Shown: piece by piece, positions 29,636-38,966 of the stretch
How the letters are laid out: every line of letters starts with the position of its first letter
How positions within the stretch are numbered: the stretch's first letter is position 1
Source of the DNA: Rhodobacteraceae bacterium D3-12
Lineage (GTDB): Bacteria > Pseudomonadota > Alphaproteobacteria > Rhodobacterales > Rhodobacteraceae
DNA length: 64,000 nt
Reading direction: 5' to 3'
NCBI GenBank assembly: GCA_025916135.1
Contig: CP104793.1
Span: 2,108,001 to 2,172,000, forward strand
The notes under the pieces: generated by a model
The model's database searches: none
Seen by the model: the letters and a program-made list of their open reading frames with translations, nothing else
Told to the model about the DNA's origin: nothing
Translations under genes and position numbers: made by a program

Positions 29636-30528
29636 ACGCGCCCCCAAAGCACCATGTTCATGGTATCAATGATCTCAAGAACCACCTTCGGGTCGATCAC
29701 GATCACCCCCCCGGCCTCAAGCGCGATACCGTCCAACCCCGCCTCTGCGGCATTCAAAACAGTCACCGGCCCGATCACCGGCAAATCTGCCCGCCGGTCC
29801 TGTTCGGGCTTGGGCGCCTTGAACAGGATACCACCCGCGCCGGGTGCTTTGTGGTTTTCATCGGCCATCACCCTCAGCCAATCGCGCCCCGCCTCGGTCA
29901 GCTCCCCGGCATCATCCAGCGCCCATTCCTCAACCGGCGCATCGGGACGCGCCATATGGGTCATCGCCAGCGTGCCCAGCATGGCATCGGTGCCCGCCTC
30001 ATCCTCGCGGGCCAAAACATGGCCCTTGCGGATCACACAGGCCTGCCCCAGATCGGCCTTGCCCATCTCGGCAACTATATCCTTGCCAACGCGGGCGTCG
30101 GCGTCATGGGCGCTGCGCGGCGCGCGCGCGCTCAACACACCGGCCTCGACCACCACTTTCGGGATCAACTCATGTGCTGCGCGTATCTTGAAACCGGTCT
30201 GCTCGAACACTTGCATGACAATGCGCAACGCCCCGTCATCGCCCTTGCTCAGCGCCTCCATGAACAGCGGCACCAACGGCTTGGTTTCCTCGTCCAATTT
30301 GGCCGGATCAATTGTCGGTCGCTCGATTGCCCCGCACAGGCACACATCGGTCACGCCCCGCCCGCCAAGCTCAAGCAACAGCGTGCCGAAAGTCTCCAAC
30401 CGGAAGGTCATATCCACCTGAACCGAATCCGGCACATGCCCCTCTAGGGCGCAGACCAAAGGCCGCTCGCTCAACGCCCCGATCACCTTGGCAGGAAGCT
30501 TGCCCCTCCCCACAATCAAAGCCAGCAT
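29632..30528 (-). CDS. lpxI: UDP-2,3-diacylglucosamine pyrophosphatase LpxI
   Basis: Cleaves UDP-diacylglucosamine to lipid X; in alphaproteobacteria it replaces LpxH. The 298-residue protein begins LALIVGRGKLP and has the two-part structure with GDDGALRIVMQVFEQTGF, the central DIGKADLGQ-like stretch (AEMGKADLGQACVI), and the C-terminal APKPEQDRRADLPVIGP block near the catalytic Asp. It lies four bases after the lpxA stop and overlaps lpxB. Confidence 0.95.
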   Translation of the reverse strand: MLALIVGRGKLPAKVIGALSERPLVCALEGHVPDSVQVDMTFRLETFGTLLLELGGRGVTDVCLCGAIERPTIDPAKLDEETKPLVPLFMEALSKGDDGALRIVMQVFEQTGFKIRAAHELIPKVVVEAGVLSARAPRSAHDADARVGKDIVAEMGKADLGQACVIRKGHVLAREDEAGTDAMLGTLAMTHMARPDAPVEEWALDDAGELTEAGRDWLRVMADENHKAPGAGGILFKAPKPEQDRRADLPVIGPVTVLNAAEAGLDGIALEAGGVIVIDPKVVLEIIDTMNMVLWGRV

Positions 30529-30532
30529 CGCT

Positions 30533-31315
30533 CTACCCCGGCGTCAAAAAGGACCGGTCCGAAGAGCCGGTCACAAAGGCAACGATCTCGCGCACATATT
30601 CGCTGTCGGTCTCTTCGCCCAACCGCCGCGCGCGCTCTTGAAACGCGCCTTCCCCCTGCGCCAGCATCTGAAACGCGGCACGCAGCGCAGTGATATCCGA
30701 GCGATCAACCCCCCGGCGCTTGAGCCCGACAAGGTTCAACCCGTCCAGCTGCCCACGCGGCCCCTGCACCAACCCATGCGGGATCACATCATTGGTCACC
30801 ATGCTCAGCGCGCCAATGATGGCGCCCTTGCCGATGCGCACGAACTGGTGAATGCCACACAGGCCGCCAACCAGAACGTCGTCCTCAATGATGCAATGCC
30901 CGGCGATGGCAGAGTTGTTGACGATGATCACCCGGTCCCCGACCTGTGCATCATGCGCCACATGGCATCCGGCCATGAACAGCCCGTCATCGCCGACGCG
31001 GGTGATACCGCCGCCGCCCTCGGTGCCGGCGTTCATCGTGACATGCTCACGAATGCGGTTGCGCTTGCCAACGGTAAGCTTGGTCTTTTCGCCTTTGAAC
31101 TTCAAATCCTGCGGGATCTCACCAATCACCGAGAACGAGAAAACAACCGTTTCGTCGCCAATCTCGGTGTCACCGGTGACAACCACATGCGATTTCAACT
31201 CGACACCACGGCCAAGCGTGACCTCTGACCCGACCAGACAGAACGGCCCGATGACACAGCCCTCTCCAATGACGGCCCCGTCCTCAATAATCGCTGAGGG
31301 GTGAATCTGCGCCAT
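30533..31315 (-). CDS. lpxA: UDP-N-acetylglucosamine acyltransferase
   Basis: First step of lipid A synthesis, transferring a 3-hydroxyacyl chain from ACP to UDP-GlcNAc. The 260-residue protein is a left-handed beta helix built from hexapeptide repeats (IHPSAIIEDGAVIGEGCVIG and onward), with the catalytic His region GCHVAHDAQVGD and the C-terminal helical part GLNLVGLKRRGVDRSDI. It follows fabZ by five bases, in the usual order. Confidence 0.97.
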   Translation of the reverse strand: MAQIHPSAIIEDGAVIGEGCVIGPFCLVGSEVTLGRGVELKSHVVVTGDTEIGDETVVFSFSVIGEIPQDLKFKGEKTKLTVGKRNRIREHVTMNAGTEGGGGITRVGDDGLFMAGCHVAHDAQVGDRVIIVNNSAIAGHCIIEDDVLVGGLCGIHQFVRIGKGAIIGALSMVTNDVIPHGLVQGPRGQLDGLNLVGLKRRGVDRSDITALRAAFQMLAQGEGAFQERARRLGEETDSEYVREIVAFVTGSSDRSFLTPG

Positions 31316-31320
31316 GCGCC

Positions 31321-31782
31321 TTACTCCTGCGGCAAGTCCATCATTGCGGTGAATTCGACCTCACAGGCCATTTCCTCGCCGACAACGGCGCGTCCGGCGA
31401 ATTTCCACACCTTCGCCCCCGGCTTGCCCCGGATCGTCTCAAGATGCATTTCCAAAACGTCGCCCGGCGTGACCATGCGGCGGAATTTGCATTTGTCGAT
31501 CGACATGAAATAAACCAGCATCTCGCGGTCTTCCATGCCAAGAGCGGTGCCCACCATCACGGCAGCGGTCTGTGCCATGGCTTCCACAATGGTGACCCCC
31601 GGCATGATCGGTTTGCCCGGAAAATGGCCTTGAAAATGCGGCTCGTTCATCGTGACATTCTTGATCCCGCGCGCGGTTTGATACCCGTCAATATCCTCGA
31701 CCCGGTCCACCAACAGAAACGGGTAACGGTGCGGGATGATCCGCTGGATCAATCCGATATCGGCGCTTTTGAGATCACTCAT
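31321..31782 (-). CDS. fabZ: 3-hydroxyacyl-ACP dehydratase FabZ
   Basis: Dehydrates 3-hydroxyacyl-ACP in fatty-acid synthesis, competing with LpxA for substrate. The 153-residue hot-dog protein has [18 protein letters not shown] with the catalytic His and the helix [20 protein letters not shown] with the catalytic Glu. Its size is typical. It lies between ompH and lpxA; no lpxD gene is present in this stretch, unlike in E. coli. Confidence 0.97.
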   Translation of the reverse strand: MSDLKSADIGLIQRIIPHRYPFLLVDRVEDIDGYQTARGIKNVTMNEPHFQGHFPGKPIMPGVTIVEAMAQTAAVMVGTALGMEDREMLVYFMSIDKCKFRRMVTPGDVLEMHLETIRGKPGAKVWKFAGRAVVGEEMACEVEFTAMMDLPQE

Positions 31783-31821
31783 GCTCGGTCCTTCTCAGAA
31801 AATGTGTAATCTGCCTAACAA

Positions 31822-31841
31822 CTTGCCCCATGGGGGGCAAG
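31822..31841. repeat. Stem-loop between ompH and fabZ
   Basis: Perfect eight-base arms CTTGCCCC and GGGGCAAG with loop ATGG, eight bases downstream of the ompH stop on the minus strand. There is no long T run, so it may be a partial terminator or an RNA-stabilising hairpin inside the operon. Confidence 0.55.
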
Positions 31842-31848
31842 CGTGGCG

Positions 31849-32532
31849 TTACTCTTGCGGTGCCGGTGTCGGTGCTACCGGCGCGACTTGGGTGGGCGCG
31901 ACTTGGGTGGGAGCAGGGTCCGTGGGCGCAGGCTCTGGCGCCGTCTGGTCCAACGCACGCCCGTCTCCGATTGCCACGTCGATCCGCCGCGCGGCTTCCT
32001 CTGTGACATCCACAACCCCGGTGCTCAACAAAACCGCCCGCGTGTCCAACAAAACCGATGCCTGCGCCTCAACCATAAGCTCTTCCAGAACCGGTCGCGC
32101 CACGCTCAAAAACCGCCGCTCCGCCGTGTCGCGCGATTGCGCCAACGCCACGGCCTTGGCCTCCTGCTCGTTTCGCACTTGCCGCACCTTGGCATCGAAC
32201 GCATCCGCCTTTTGGCGAAAGGCGTCCGGCGCCATGCCGGGACGCGCATCGGTCAAAGCCTTTTCTTCCTTGGCCAATTCGCCTTCGATCCGGCGGTTTT
32301 CCTCGGCCAAGGCCTCGCCTTCGGCTTCGATACTGGCGATCACCCGCTTGCCAAAGGCCGAATTCTGGAACAGCCGATTGGGATCAATCACCAGTATCGC
32401 GCTCTCCGGCAGGCCCAGCCCCTGCGCCATTACCGGCGCGGCAACGCCGCCCCCCATCATCAGGGACGCGGCAATCACCAGACAAAGCTGCCTCACCCGG
32501 CGCGCAACATCAAAGGACCCTCGTGTCCCCAT
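31849..32532 (-). CDS. OmpH/Skp-family periplasmic chaperone
   Basis: Holds unfolded outer-membrane proteins in the periplasm for BamA. The 227-residue product has a signal peptide (MTRR-like basic start, hydrophobic core, cleavage near PVMAQ), then ILVIDPNRLFQNSAFGKRV, a long charged helical arm (EEEN-rich, residues about 70-150, predicted coiled coil), and a Pro/Ala/Thr-rich tail with an APTQV repeat. The ATG at 32532 follows GAGGGTGGG. The low-complexity tail is longer than in E. coli Skp. It sits directly after bamA, eight bases apart. Confidence 0.86.
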   Translation of the reverse strand: MGTRGSFDVARRVRQLCLVIAASLMMGGGVAAPVMAQGLGLPESAILVIDPNRLFQNSAFGKRVIASIEAEGEALAEENRRIEGELAKEEKALTDARPGMAPDAFRQKADAFDAKVRQVRNEQEAKAVALAQSRDTAERRFLSVARPVLEELMVEAQASVLLDTRAVLLSTGVVDVTEEAARRIDVAIGDGRALDQTAPEPAPTDPAPTQVAPTQVAPVAPTPAPQE

Positions 32533-32539
32533 CCCACCC

Positions 32540-34945
32540 TCAAAACTCGGTGCGAATGGTGAACTCGAAATTCTGCTCGATGTCATAGGTTTCTTTCTTC
32601 AGCGCCCGCGAGAAGTTAAGCCGCAGCGGCCCGATTGGCGTGGTCCAGAAGATCGACACACCGGCCACATGGCGCAGCGACATATCACGCCCCACCACAT
32701 TGGCATTGACTGTGTCCAAGCCCCAGACCGAGCCGACATCATAGAACACACCACCGGTGATCCCGTATTCCTCGGGCAGCCCCAGCGGGAATTCCGCCTC
32801 GAACTTCGCGGTGACAAACATGTTCCCGCCAAGCGCGTCATTCACGCCTTCGCCCGCCACGATCTCACGCGGACCAATGCCGTCGGCGTCAAACCCGCGA
32901 ATGATGTCGTCGCCATATAGGAAACGGTCGGTCACCCGGCTCGACCCGCCAAAGGTTTTCAGGATCCCGCCGACAAGCGTTGCACGAAGCGTCACTTCCT
33001 CGTTCAGGATCTTGGTTTGGCTCACCAGACGCGCTGTGGTTTTCAGCGATTCAACATCGCCACCCAGACCCGCAAAATCCTGGCTGAATTCAAACAGCAC
33101 ACCGGCATTCGGGTTCAACCCCGTCAGACGCGAGTCAAACGTATAGGTATAGCCCAGCGAGCTGCGCAAAAGATCGCCCTGCGCCGCTTCTCCGGCGATG
33201 ATATCGCCCAGACATGAATCGGTCGATCCGTCGGCCATACAATCGCGCACACCATCCGCCGGCGTCGTATCCGTCAGATAATCATGGCTGATCCCCGACT
33301 GGTTCAGACCATACCGCACCCCAAACCGCGACCGCTCCCCGATCGGGAAATCAAGACCGAAGCTCAACCGCGCGATCTGCGTGTCATAAAGCGTGTCCGA
33401 GCTGTCAGTCTCCTGATAGCCAACGTCGAAATGGAACTCGACATCACGGCCAAGGAACGCAGGCTCGACAAACCGCATGCCATACACCTTGGTGTCCGTC
33501 GCCCCCGACGCGGAAAAGTTCAGCGTCTGACCACGTCCAAGGAAGTTGTTCTCCTGAAAGCTGACCACAAGACCAAAGCCGTTGTCGGTCGAATACGAGC
33601 CGCCAAAGGTCAGCGAGCCTGTGGTCGTTTCCTCAACGTCTACGTCAATGATCACCTTGTCGGCGCTCGACCCTTCACGCGCATTCACATCCGCCTTGCC
33701 GAAATAGCCAAGCGCGCGCACACGCTCCGCACTTTCACGGATCTCGCGCGGGTTAAAGGGATCGCCCTCAACCACCTTGAACTGGCGCCGCACAACCCGG
33801 TCCAGCGTGGTGGCATTGCCCTCCACGTCGATCCGCTCGACAAAAATCCGCGGACCTTTGCTCAGCACAAACTCGATATCCAGCGTCAGATCGCGGTCAT
33901 TGCGGGTGATGCGCGGCTCAACCCGCAGGAAATCAATCCCCTTGCGAATGGCCAAACGCTCCATACGTGCGATCGAATTCTCAACCAAACTTGGTGAATA
34001 CACGATACCGGGGCGCACCTTCAGGATCGCCTGAAACTCTTCGGCAATCGCCGCTGGCATCTCCGATGTCGTGGTGATCTCGCCAAAGCGGAACTGCTGC
34101 CCCTCTTCGACGTTGAACGTCACGAAGTACCCGTTGCGCTCGCGCGCCAATTCCGAGTTGATCGAAACCGTGCGGAAATCGACATACCCACGGCTCAGAT
34201 AAAAGTCGCGCAGCACCTGTTGGTCAAACTGCAGCCGATCCTCAAGGAACGTGTCCTTCTTGATCAAAGCCCGCAACAAACCCGCCTGTTTGGTCTCAAG
34301 AACCCGGCGCAAACGACGGTCGGAATAGACTTGGTTGCCAACAAAACCGATCCGCTGAACCTCAACATTCCCGCCTTCGAAAATTTCGAACACAAGGTCA
34401 ACGCGGTTGTCGGAACGGCGGATAATCTTGGGGCTTACCGCCGCGCCAAGACGGCCATTCTGGTTATAGGCTTCGGCAATGATTTCGGCGTCACGCTCGG
34501 CCTTTGTCGGGCTAAAGACAAGGCGCGAACGGCTCTTGATAAACCCGGCAAGGCCCTCGTCCTTGAGCCGCTTGTTCCCTTCAAAGCTGATCCGGTTGAT
34601 CGTCGGGAATTCCTTGACCTTGATCGCCAGAGTGCCGCCACGCGGCTCAATCTCGACGCTCTCAAACAGGCCCGAGCCAAGAATGCGCTGATACGCGTCA
34701 TTCAACTCGCCCGCAGACACCGTCTGTCCGCGCCCGATTCCCGCATACGACAGGATCGTGCCCGACTCGATCCGCTTGTTGCCCTCAATGTTGACGCTGT
34801 TAAAGCGATAGCTTTGCGCCTCTGCCGCATCTGGCAGAAGGCTCAACACCATTGAAAAGACAAGGAAAACCGCTGCGCACAGCGTTGTGAATTTTGTTTT
34901 CCGCTCGAAAAAGCCCACCGTGAGGCCCCAGTTTTTATTGGTCAT
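32540..34945 (-). CDS. bamA: Outer-membrane protein assembly factor BamA
   Basis: Central beta-barrel of the Bam machine. The 801-residue protein has an N-terminal signal region (cleavage near AEAQ), five POTRA domains (starting YRFNSVNIEGNKRIESGTI; later FEGNKRL, FVGNQVYSDRRL, and VEGNATTLDRVVRRQF), and a C-terminal 16-strand barrel with the conserved IRGFDADGIGPRE (the RGF motif of loop 6). It ends in Phe, as required for outer-membrane insertion. It lies downstream of rseP, with a 590-base gap that probably holds its own promoter. Confidence 0.96.
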   Translation of the reverse strand: MTNKNWGLTVGFFERKTKFTTLCAAVFLVFSMVLSLLPDAAEAQSYRFNSVNIEGNKRIESGTILSYAGIGRGQTVSAGELNDAYQRILGSGLFESVEIEPRGGTLAIKVKEFPTINRISFEGNKRLKDEGLAGFIKSRSRLVFSPTKAERDAEIIAEAYNQNGRLGAAVSPKIIRRSDNRVDLVFEIFEGGNVEVQRIGFVGNQVYSDRRLRRVLETKQAGLLRALIKKDTFLEDRLQFDQQVLRDFYLSRGYVDFRTVSINSELARERNGYFVTFNVEEGQQFRFGEITTTSEMPAAIAEEFQAILKVRPGIVYSPSLVENSIARMERLAIRKGIDFLRVEPRITRNDRDLTLDIEFVLSKGPRIFVERIDVEGNATTLDRVVRRQFKVVEGDPFNPREIRESAERVRALGYFGKADVNAREGSSADKVIIDVDVEETTTGSLTFGGSYSTDNGFGLVVSFQENNFLGRGQTLNFSASGATDTKVYGMRFVEPAFLGRDVEFHFDVGYQETDSSDTLYDTQIARLSFGLDFPIGERSRFGVRYGLNQSGISHDYLTDTTPADGVRDCMADGSTDSCLGDIIAGEAAQGDLLRSSLGYTYTFDSRLTGLNPNAGVLFEFSQDFAGLGGDVESLKTTARLVSQTKILNEEVTLRATLVGGILKTFGGSSRVTDRFLYGDDIIRGFDADGIGPREIVAGEGVNDALGGNMFVTAKFEAEFPLGLPEEYGITGGVFYDVGSVWGLDTVNANVVGRDMSLRHVAGVSIFWTTPIGPLRLNFSRALKKETYDIEQNFEFTIRTEF

Positions 34946-35205
34946 TCTGCTACCCGCTCAGAAACCCCTTTAGGTTTGACTAAAGGTAATACACCAGGTT
35001 GTCAAAAACACAAAACGGACACCCCATATATAGTTGCCCGTCATAAGTCTGGTTGTGTGTTTGTCGGTGGGTCTGGGGGTGAATCTGACTGAGAATCGGC
35101 TCAAGCGCCCGCTTGACTGTCCGTGTTGATTGTCCGTGTTGATTGTCCGTGTTGATTGGGCGTGTCGACTGGACCCGCGCCAATTCCGGCGCAAAAAGCC
35201 TCAGA
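34946..35205. other. Intergenic region upstream of bamA, partly AT-rich
   Basis: The 593 bases between bamA and rseP hold no recognised gene apart from a 41-residue candidate (35206-35331) and a 13-base tandem repeat (35118-35169). The part next to bamA is relatively AT-rich, which fits a bamA promoter, but I cannot pin down its -35 and -10 elements. Confidence 0.5.
35118..35169. repeat. 13-base tandem repeat upstream of bamA
   Basis: Three identical copies of TGTCCGTGTTGAT run from 35118 to 35156, followed by a degenerate fourth copy (TGGGCGTGTCGAC, 35157-35169). The array is between a candidate small gene and bamA. Confidence 0.9.
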
Positions 35206-35331
35206 TCAAAGCGAGCCGATCCACGCGCCTGCCAAAAGAGCGACGGCAATGGTGCAAATGTAAAGAATGCGGTCCCAGTTCAGGTTCCACAACAGGCTCA
35301 AGCCTCTGTATCCACGTTGGATCGTGTCCAT
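35206..35331 (-). CDS. Small single-span membrane protein candidate (41 aa)
   Basis: An ATG at 35331 behind a well-placed GAGGTG opens a 41-residue frame. The product has a polar N terminus (MDTIQRGYRGLSLLWNLNWD), then a hydrophobic helix (RILYICTIAVALLAGAWIGSL) that runs to the C terminus. Longer in-frame starts exist but lack a binding site. Small proteins of this shape are easily missed. It stands alone between rseP and bamA; its function is unknown. Confidence 0.55.
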   Translation of the reverse strand: MDTIQRGYRGLSLLWNLNWDRILYICTIAVALLAGAWIGSL

Positions 35332-35538
35332 TCTGCACCTCGGTTCAATCGTCTGAGGGCAACATGCAAACCAATTGTGACGAAAACAGGGGTCGAATTG
35401 TGGCAAGACTGTGGCAATTGCCCCTCCCCGGCAGCTGACACACCACACCTAGCGCCAAGGGAACAGGGCCAAAGTAACCGGGCCGCGCGCACGCAGCCCT
35501 GCAGAGTCTATCGCAGTCGTTCGTTCTGCCGCCCGTCC

Positions 35539-36900
35539 TTAGGGACAGAACAGGTCATTGGACAGCGCAAACAGCATGACCGACAACACCAGAGTAAGCC
35601 CGATGGTCATCAGAATGCGCAAGGCCTTGTCCGAAGGTGGCCGCCCGGCCACCGCCTCATAACCATAAAAGACCAGATGCCCACCATCCAGAACCGGAAT
35701 CGGGAACAGGTTAAGCAGGCCCACGGCGGTGCTGAGAACAGCAATGAACCAGATAAAGTTCTCGGTGCCCTGGCTCGCCATCTGGCCGCTGACCTGTGCA
35801 ATGCCGATTGGGCCCGACATGTTACAGCTCGAAATCGCGCCGGTAATCATGTGCCACAGCCCGCTGATCGAGCCTTCGATGATCCGCCCGGTCTGAACCA
35901 CGCCCGCGCTCACCGCGGTGCCGACGCCGACATGCTCTGTCACCGGCTCAAACAGCAATCCGCCCGCAATCCCAATGCGCCATTCGGTCTTAAACCCGCC
36001 ATCGCGCTGCGGCTCGTCCGTGCGCCGTGGCACAAGGGTAAAGTCCAACTCCTCTGCGCCCGCCGGGCCGGGGCGCCAGACCTTGAGCAACAAGGGCTTG
36101 CCCTCGCCGCCCTCAACCCGCTCCTTCAGCTGGTCAAACGCGAAAATCGGGTCGCCGTCCACATGGGTAATCACATCCCCAACCGCCAGCCCGATGCTAT
36201 AGGCCGCCGATTGCGGTGCAAGCTGCGTGACCAGCGGCGGATAGGGGTAAGGCCCCTGCACCACCGCCTCGGTGCCATCGCGGCGCACCTTGTAATCCAC
36301 AACCCGCGTGATCGGGATCAGGTCGCCAAAACTGCGAAACGCCGCCTCATCGTCAAAGCCGGGCACCTCGACGCCGCCCATAGCGAGCACCTCATCACCG
36401 CGTTTCAACTGCTGCACATCGCCGGGCAACGCCCGCAAATCACCCACCGTCAGCGGGTCGCGCGCCTCACCTTGGCTCAGGATCACACCGGCGAAAATCA
36501 GGATCGACAAGGCAAAGTTAAACACCGGCCCCGCCGCAACCGTCGCCGTCTTGGCCCAAAGCGGCGCGCCCGCCATCGTGTGCCTGCGCTCTTCGGGGCT
36601 CAGCTCGGCCACCGCCTCGCTATCGGTCCCGGCCGAGGCCGCATCGGCATCCCCCAGAAACTTCACATAGCCACCAAACGGAAGGGCCGCGATCTGCCAA
36701 AGCGTGCCGCGCTTGTCGGTGCGCGAATATAAAACCGGCCCAAAGCCAAGGCTGAACACCTCTGCCTTGATCCCCGACCAACGCCCGACAATATAGTGCC
36801 CGTATTCATGCACCGCCACGATGACCGACAAGGCCACAACAAATGCGACAAGGGTCAAGGCCACGCTGCCAAATTGCGGAATAAGTGCTGTAATGTCCAA
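35539..36900 (-). CDS. rseP: Intramembrane zinc metalloprotease RseP (site-2 protease)
   Basis: Cleaves anti-sigma factors and remnant signal peptides inside the membrane. The 453-residue protein has the zinc motif VAVHEYGHYIVGRW in the first helix, a periplasmic PDZ-type region (around AYSIGLAVGDVITHVDGDPI), and the C-terminal metal-ligand block FPIPVLDGGHLVFYGYEA. Length and topology match the family. It follows dxr with a 33-base gap in the conserved gene order. Confidence 0.96.
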   Translation of the reverse strand: MDITALIPQFGSVALTLVAFVVALSVIVAVHEYGHYIVGRWSGIKAEVFSLGFGPVLYSRTDKRGTLWQIAALPFGGYVKFLGDADAASAGTDSEAVAELSPEERRHTMAGAPLWAKTATVAAGPVFNFALSILIFAGVILSQGEARDPLTVGDLRALPGDVQQLKRGDEVLAMGGVEVPGFDDEAAFRSFGDLIPITRVVDYKVRRDGTEAVVQGPYPYPPLVTQLAPQSAAYSIGLAVGDVITHVDGDPIFAFDQLKERVEGGEGKPLLLKVWRPGPAGAEELDFTLVPRRTDEPQRDGGFKTEWRIGIAGGLLFEPVTEHVGVGTAVSAGVVQTGRIIEGSISGLWHMITGAISSCNMSGPIGIAQVSGQMASQGTENFIWFIAVLSTAVGLLNLFPIPVLDGGHLVFYGYEAVAGRPPSDKALRILMTIGLTLVLSVMLFALSNDLFCP

Positions 36901-36933
36901 AATCTCTGCCCGTTCCTCTGCCCGCCTTACCCC

Positions 36934-38103
36934 TCAGAGCGGGGCGGCGATGATGTCTTTTGCACGTCTGCGTGCCATTTGGTCTGCCTGCGCCACGTTA
37001 TCAAGGGTCATTTCGGCGTCAATAAGGCCATTGTCGCGTTCAAGCGCCTCAAATGTCGCCTCAACGACTCGCGCCATATCGGTAAACCGGATCGCCCCGG
37101 CGATAAACCCGTCCAGCGCCTCTTCCTTGGCCGCGTTGAACACCGCCCCCGCCAAGCCGCCCCGCGCCATCACCACCCGCGCCAATCGCAACGCCGGATA
37201 GCGCGCCTCATCCGGCGCGGCGAAATTCAACTGTCCAACCTGCGCCAGATCAAGCCGCCCAACAGGAAGCGCCGCCCGCTCGGGCCAGTTCAGCGCATAA
37301 CCGATCGCATGGCGCATATCGCTCACCCCAAGATGCGCCATCAACGCGCCGTCGCGAAACCCGACCAGCGCATGAACCAAGGATTCGGGATGCACCAACA
37401 CTTCGATCTGCTCCGGCGCGATCCCGAAATATTCCCGCGTTTCAATGACTTCCAACGCCTTGTTAAACATCGACGCGCTGTCAATCGTGATCCGCTGCCC
37501 CATGTCCCAATTGGGATGGCTGCTCGCCTCCGCCACGCTCGCCCCGGCCAGTTTTTCCAGCGGCCAGTCGCGGAACGCGCCGCCGCTCGCGGTGATAATC
37601 ACCCGCTCAACGGCGCTCATCTCCTCGCCGACCAACGCCTGAAACACCGCCGAATGCTCGCTGTCCACCGGCAACACGGTCGCGCCATGGGCCTTGGCCG
37701 TGTCCAGCAACAACGCCCCGGCTGTGACCAGCGATTCCTTGTTGGCCAGCGCCAGCGTGCTGCCCTGCTGCAAGGCCCGCAATCCCGGCTTTAGCCCGGC
37801 CGCGCCCACAATCGCGCTCATCACCCAATCGGCAGGCCGCGCTGCGGCCTCTACCAAAGCCGCCTCGCCCGCCGCCGCCTCAACCCCGGACCCGGCCAAT
37901 GCGTCGCGCAACTCGCCCAAAAGCGCCTCATGCGCGGTCACAGCAAGATCGGCGCCAAGCCGGCGCGCATCCGCCGCCAGCTGCTCAATATTGCGCCCGC
38001 CACTCAACGCCACAACATCATAAGCCTCAGGCGCGCGCGCAATCAGATCAATCGTTGATTGCCCGATAGACCCCGTCGCGCCGAATATGGACACACGCCG
38101 CAT
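36934..38103 (-). CDS. dxr: 1-deoxy-D-xylulose 5-phosphate reductoisomerase
   Basis: Second step of the MEP isoprenoid pathway, making methylerythritol phosphate with NADPH. The 389-residue protein has the NADPH loop SIFGATGSIGQSTIDLI, ALANKESLVTAG, LPVDSEHSAVFQAL, and the flexible-loop and metal region ASGGAFRDWPLEKL and HPNWDMGQRITIDSASMFNK. It abuts cdsA (two bases apart) and feeds precursors to uppS products. Confidence 0.97.
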   Translation of the reverse strand: MRRVSIFGATGSIGQSTIDLIARAPEAYDVVALSGGRNIEQLAADARRLGADLAVTAHEALLGELRDALAGSGVEAAAGEAALVEAAARPADWVMSAIVGAAGLKPGLRALQQGSTLALANKESLVTAGALLLDTAKAHGATVLPVDSEHSAVFQALVGEEMSAVERVIITASGGAFRDWPLEKLAGASVAEASSHPNWDMGQRITIDSASMFNKALEVIETREYFGIAPEQIEVLVHPESLVHALVGFRDGALMAHLGVSDMRHAIGYALNWPERAALPVGRLDLAQVGQLNFAAPDEARYPALRLARVVMARGGLAGAVFNAAKEEALDGFIAGAIRFTDMARVVEATFEALERDNGLIDAEMTLDNVAQADQMARRRAKDIIAAPL

Positions 38104-38105
38104 CG

Positions 38106-38966
38106 CTAGGCCGCGATCAACATGATCAACGCCGCCACCGCAGCCGCGCCCACCATCCCGTCCATCCGGTCAAGCACACCGCCATGACCGGGGATCAGGT
38201 TCGAGCTATCCTTGATGCCCGCCTTGCGCTTCATCGCGCTCTCAATGATGTCACCCATCTGCGCCGCAAAGCACAACACCACCGCAAGCGGCACCGCCCA
38301 TTGCACGCCAACACCAAATCCCGGCAGCACAAGCGCACCAAACACCCCGGCGCCAACCCATCCCGCGATGGTGCCTGACCATGTTTTCTTCGGGCTCACC
38401 GCTGGCCAGAACTTCGGCCCGCCAATCATCCGCCCCGCGAAATACCCCGCCACGTCCGAAATCACCACAATCGCCAGCAACGCCAAAACCGCGTTCACGC
38501 CGTTTTCACTGCGCGCAACCACCAAAAATCCGCCCGCGCCCAGCAATACAGCCCCGTAAAGCACCCCTTGCAACGCCCGCTCTTGCACCACCTGCACCAG
38601 CATCACAAAGCTCACGATCACCCCGCCGACCAATACCGTGGTCAGCAAGCCTGCGGATTTTTCCTCGGCCCACACGCGAGAGGCCAGATCAAGGCCCTCC
38701 GCCTCGCTGACCCCCAATCCCAAACCAAAAGCGGGCAAAATGCCAATCACCGGCAAAATGCCGACCAACAACCGCCGCTTGGGCGTGATACCCGGCTCGC
38801 ACAGCCGCGCCAATTCCCAGAACCCGGCGCAAAGAATGGCCAAAACAAACAGGGTCCACACCATCTGCCCGCCCCACAAGGCGGCAATGGCGATCACCGC
38901 CAACACCACCCCCGACACGATCCGCATCCCAAGGTCGCCCCAGCGGGCCTTGACGCCCTCGCTCAT
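38106..38966 (-). CDS. cdsA: Phosphatidate cytidylyltransferase
   Basis: Makes CDP-diacylglycerol for phospholipid synthesis at the inner membrane. The 286-residue polytopic protein ends with the family signature SAMKRKAGIKDSSNLIPGHG and GVLDRMDG, and has the SPKKTWSGTIAG block. I start it at the ATG at 38966, which overlaps the uppS stop (ATGA); the frame is open upstream only inside uppS. Confidence 0.94.
   Translation of the reverse strand: MSEGVKARWGDLGMRIVSGVVLAVIAIAALWGGQMVWTLFVLAILCAGFWELARLCEPGITPKRRLLVGILPVIGILPAFGLGLGVSEAEGLDLASRVWAEEKSAGLLTTVLVGGVIVSFVMLVQVVQERALQGVLYGAVLLGAGGFLVVARSENGVNAVLALLAIVVISDVAGYFAGRMIGGPKFWPAVSPKKTWSGTIAGWVGAGVFGALVLPGFGVGVQWAVPLAVVLCFAAQMGDIIESAMKRKAGIKDSSNLIPGHGGVLDRMDGMVGAAAVAALIMLIAA

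Noticed and set aside
35143-36732. A 529-residue plus-strand frame
   Set aside because: Antisense to rseP and composed of Arg/His/Gln-rich shadow sequence.
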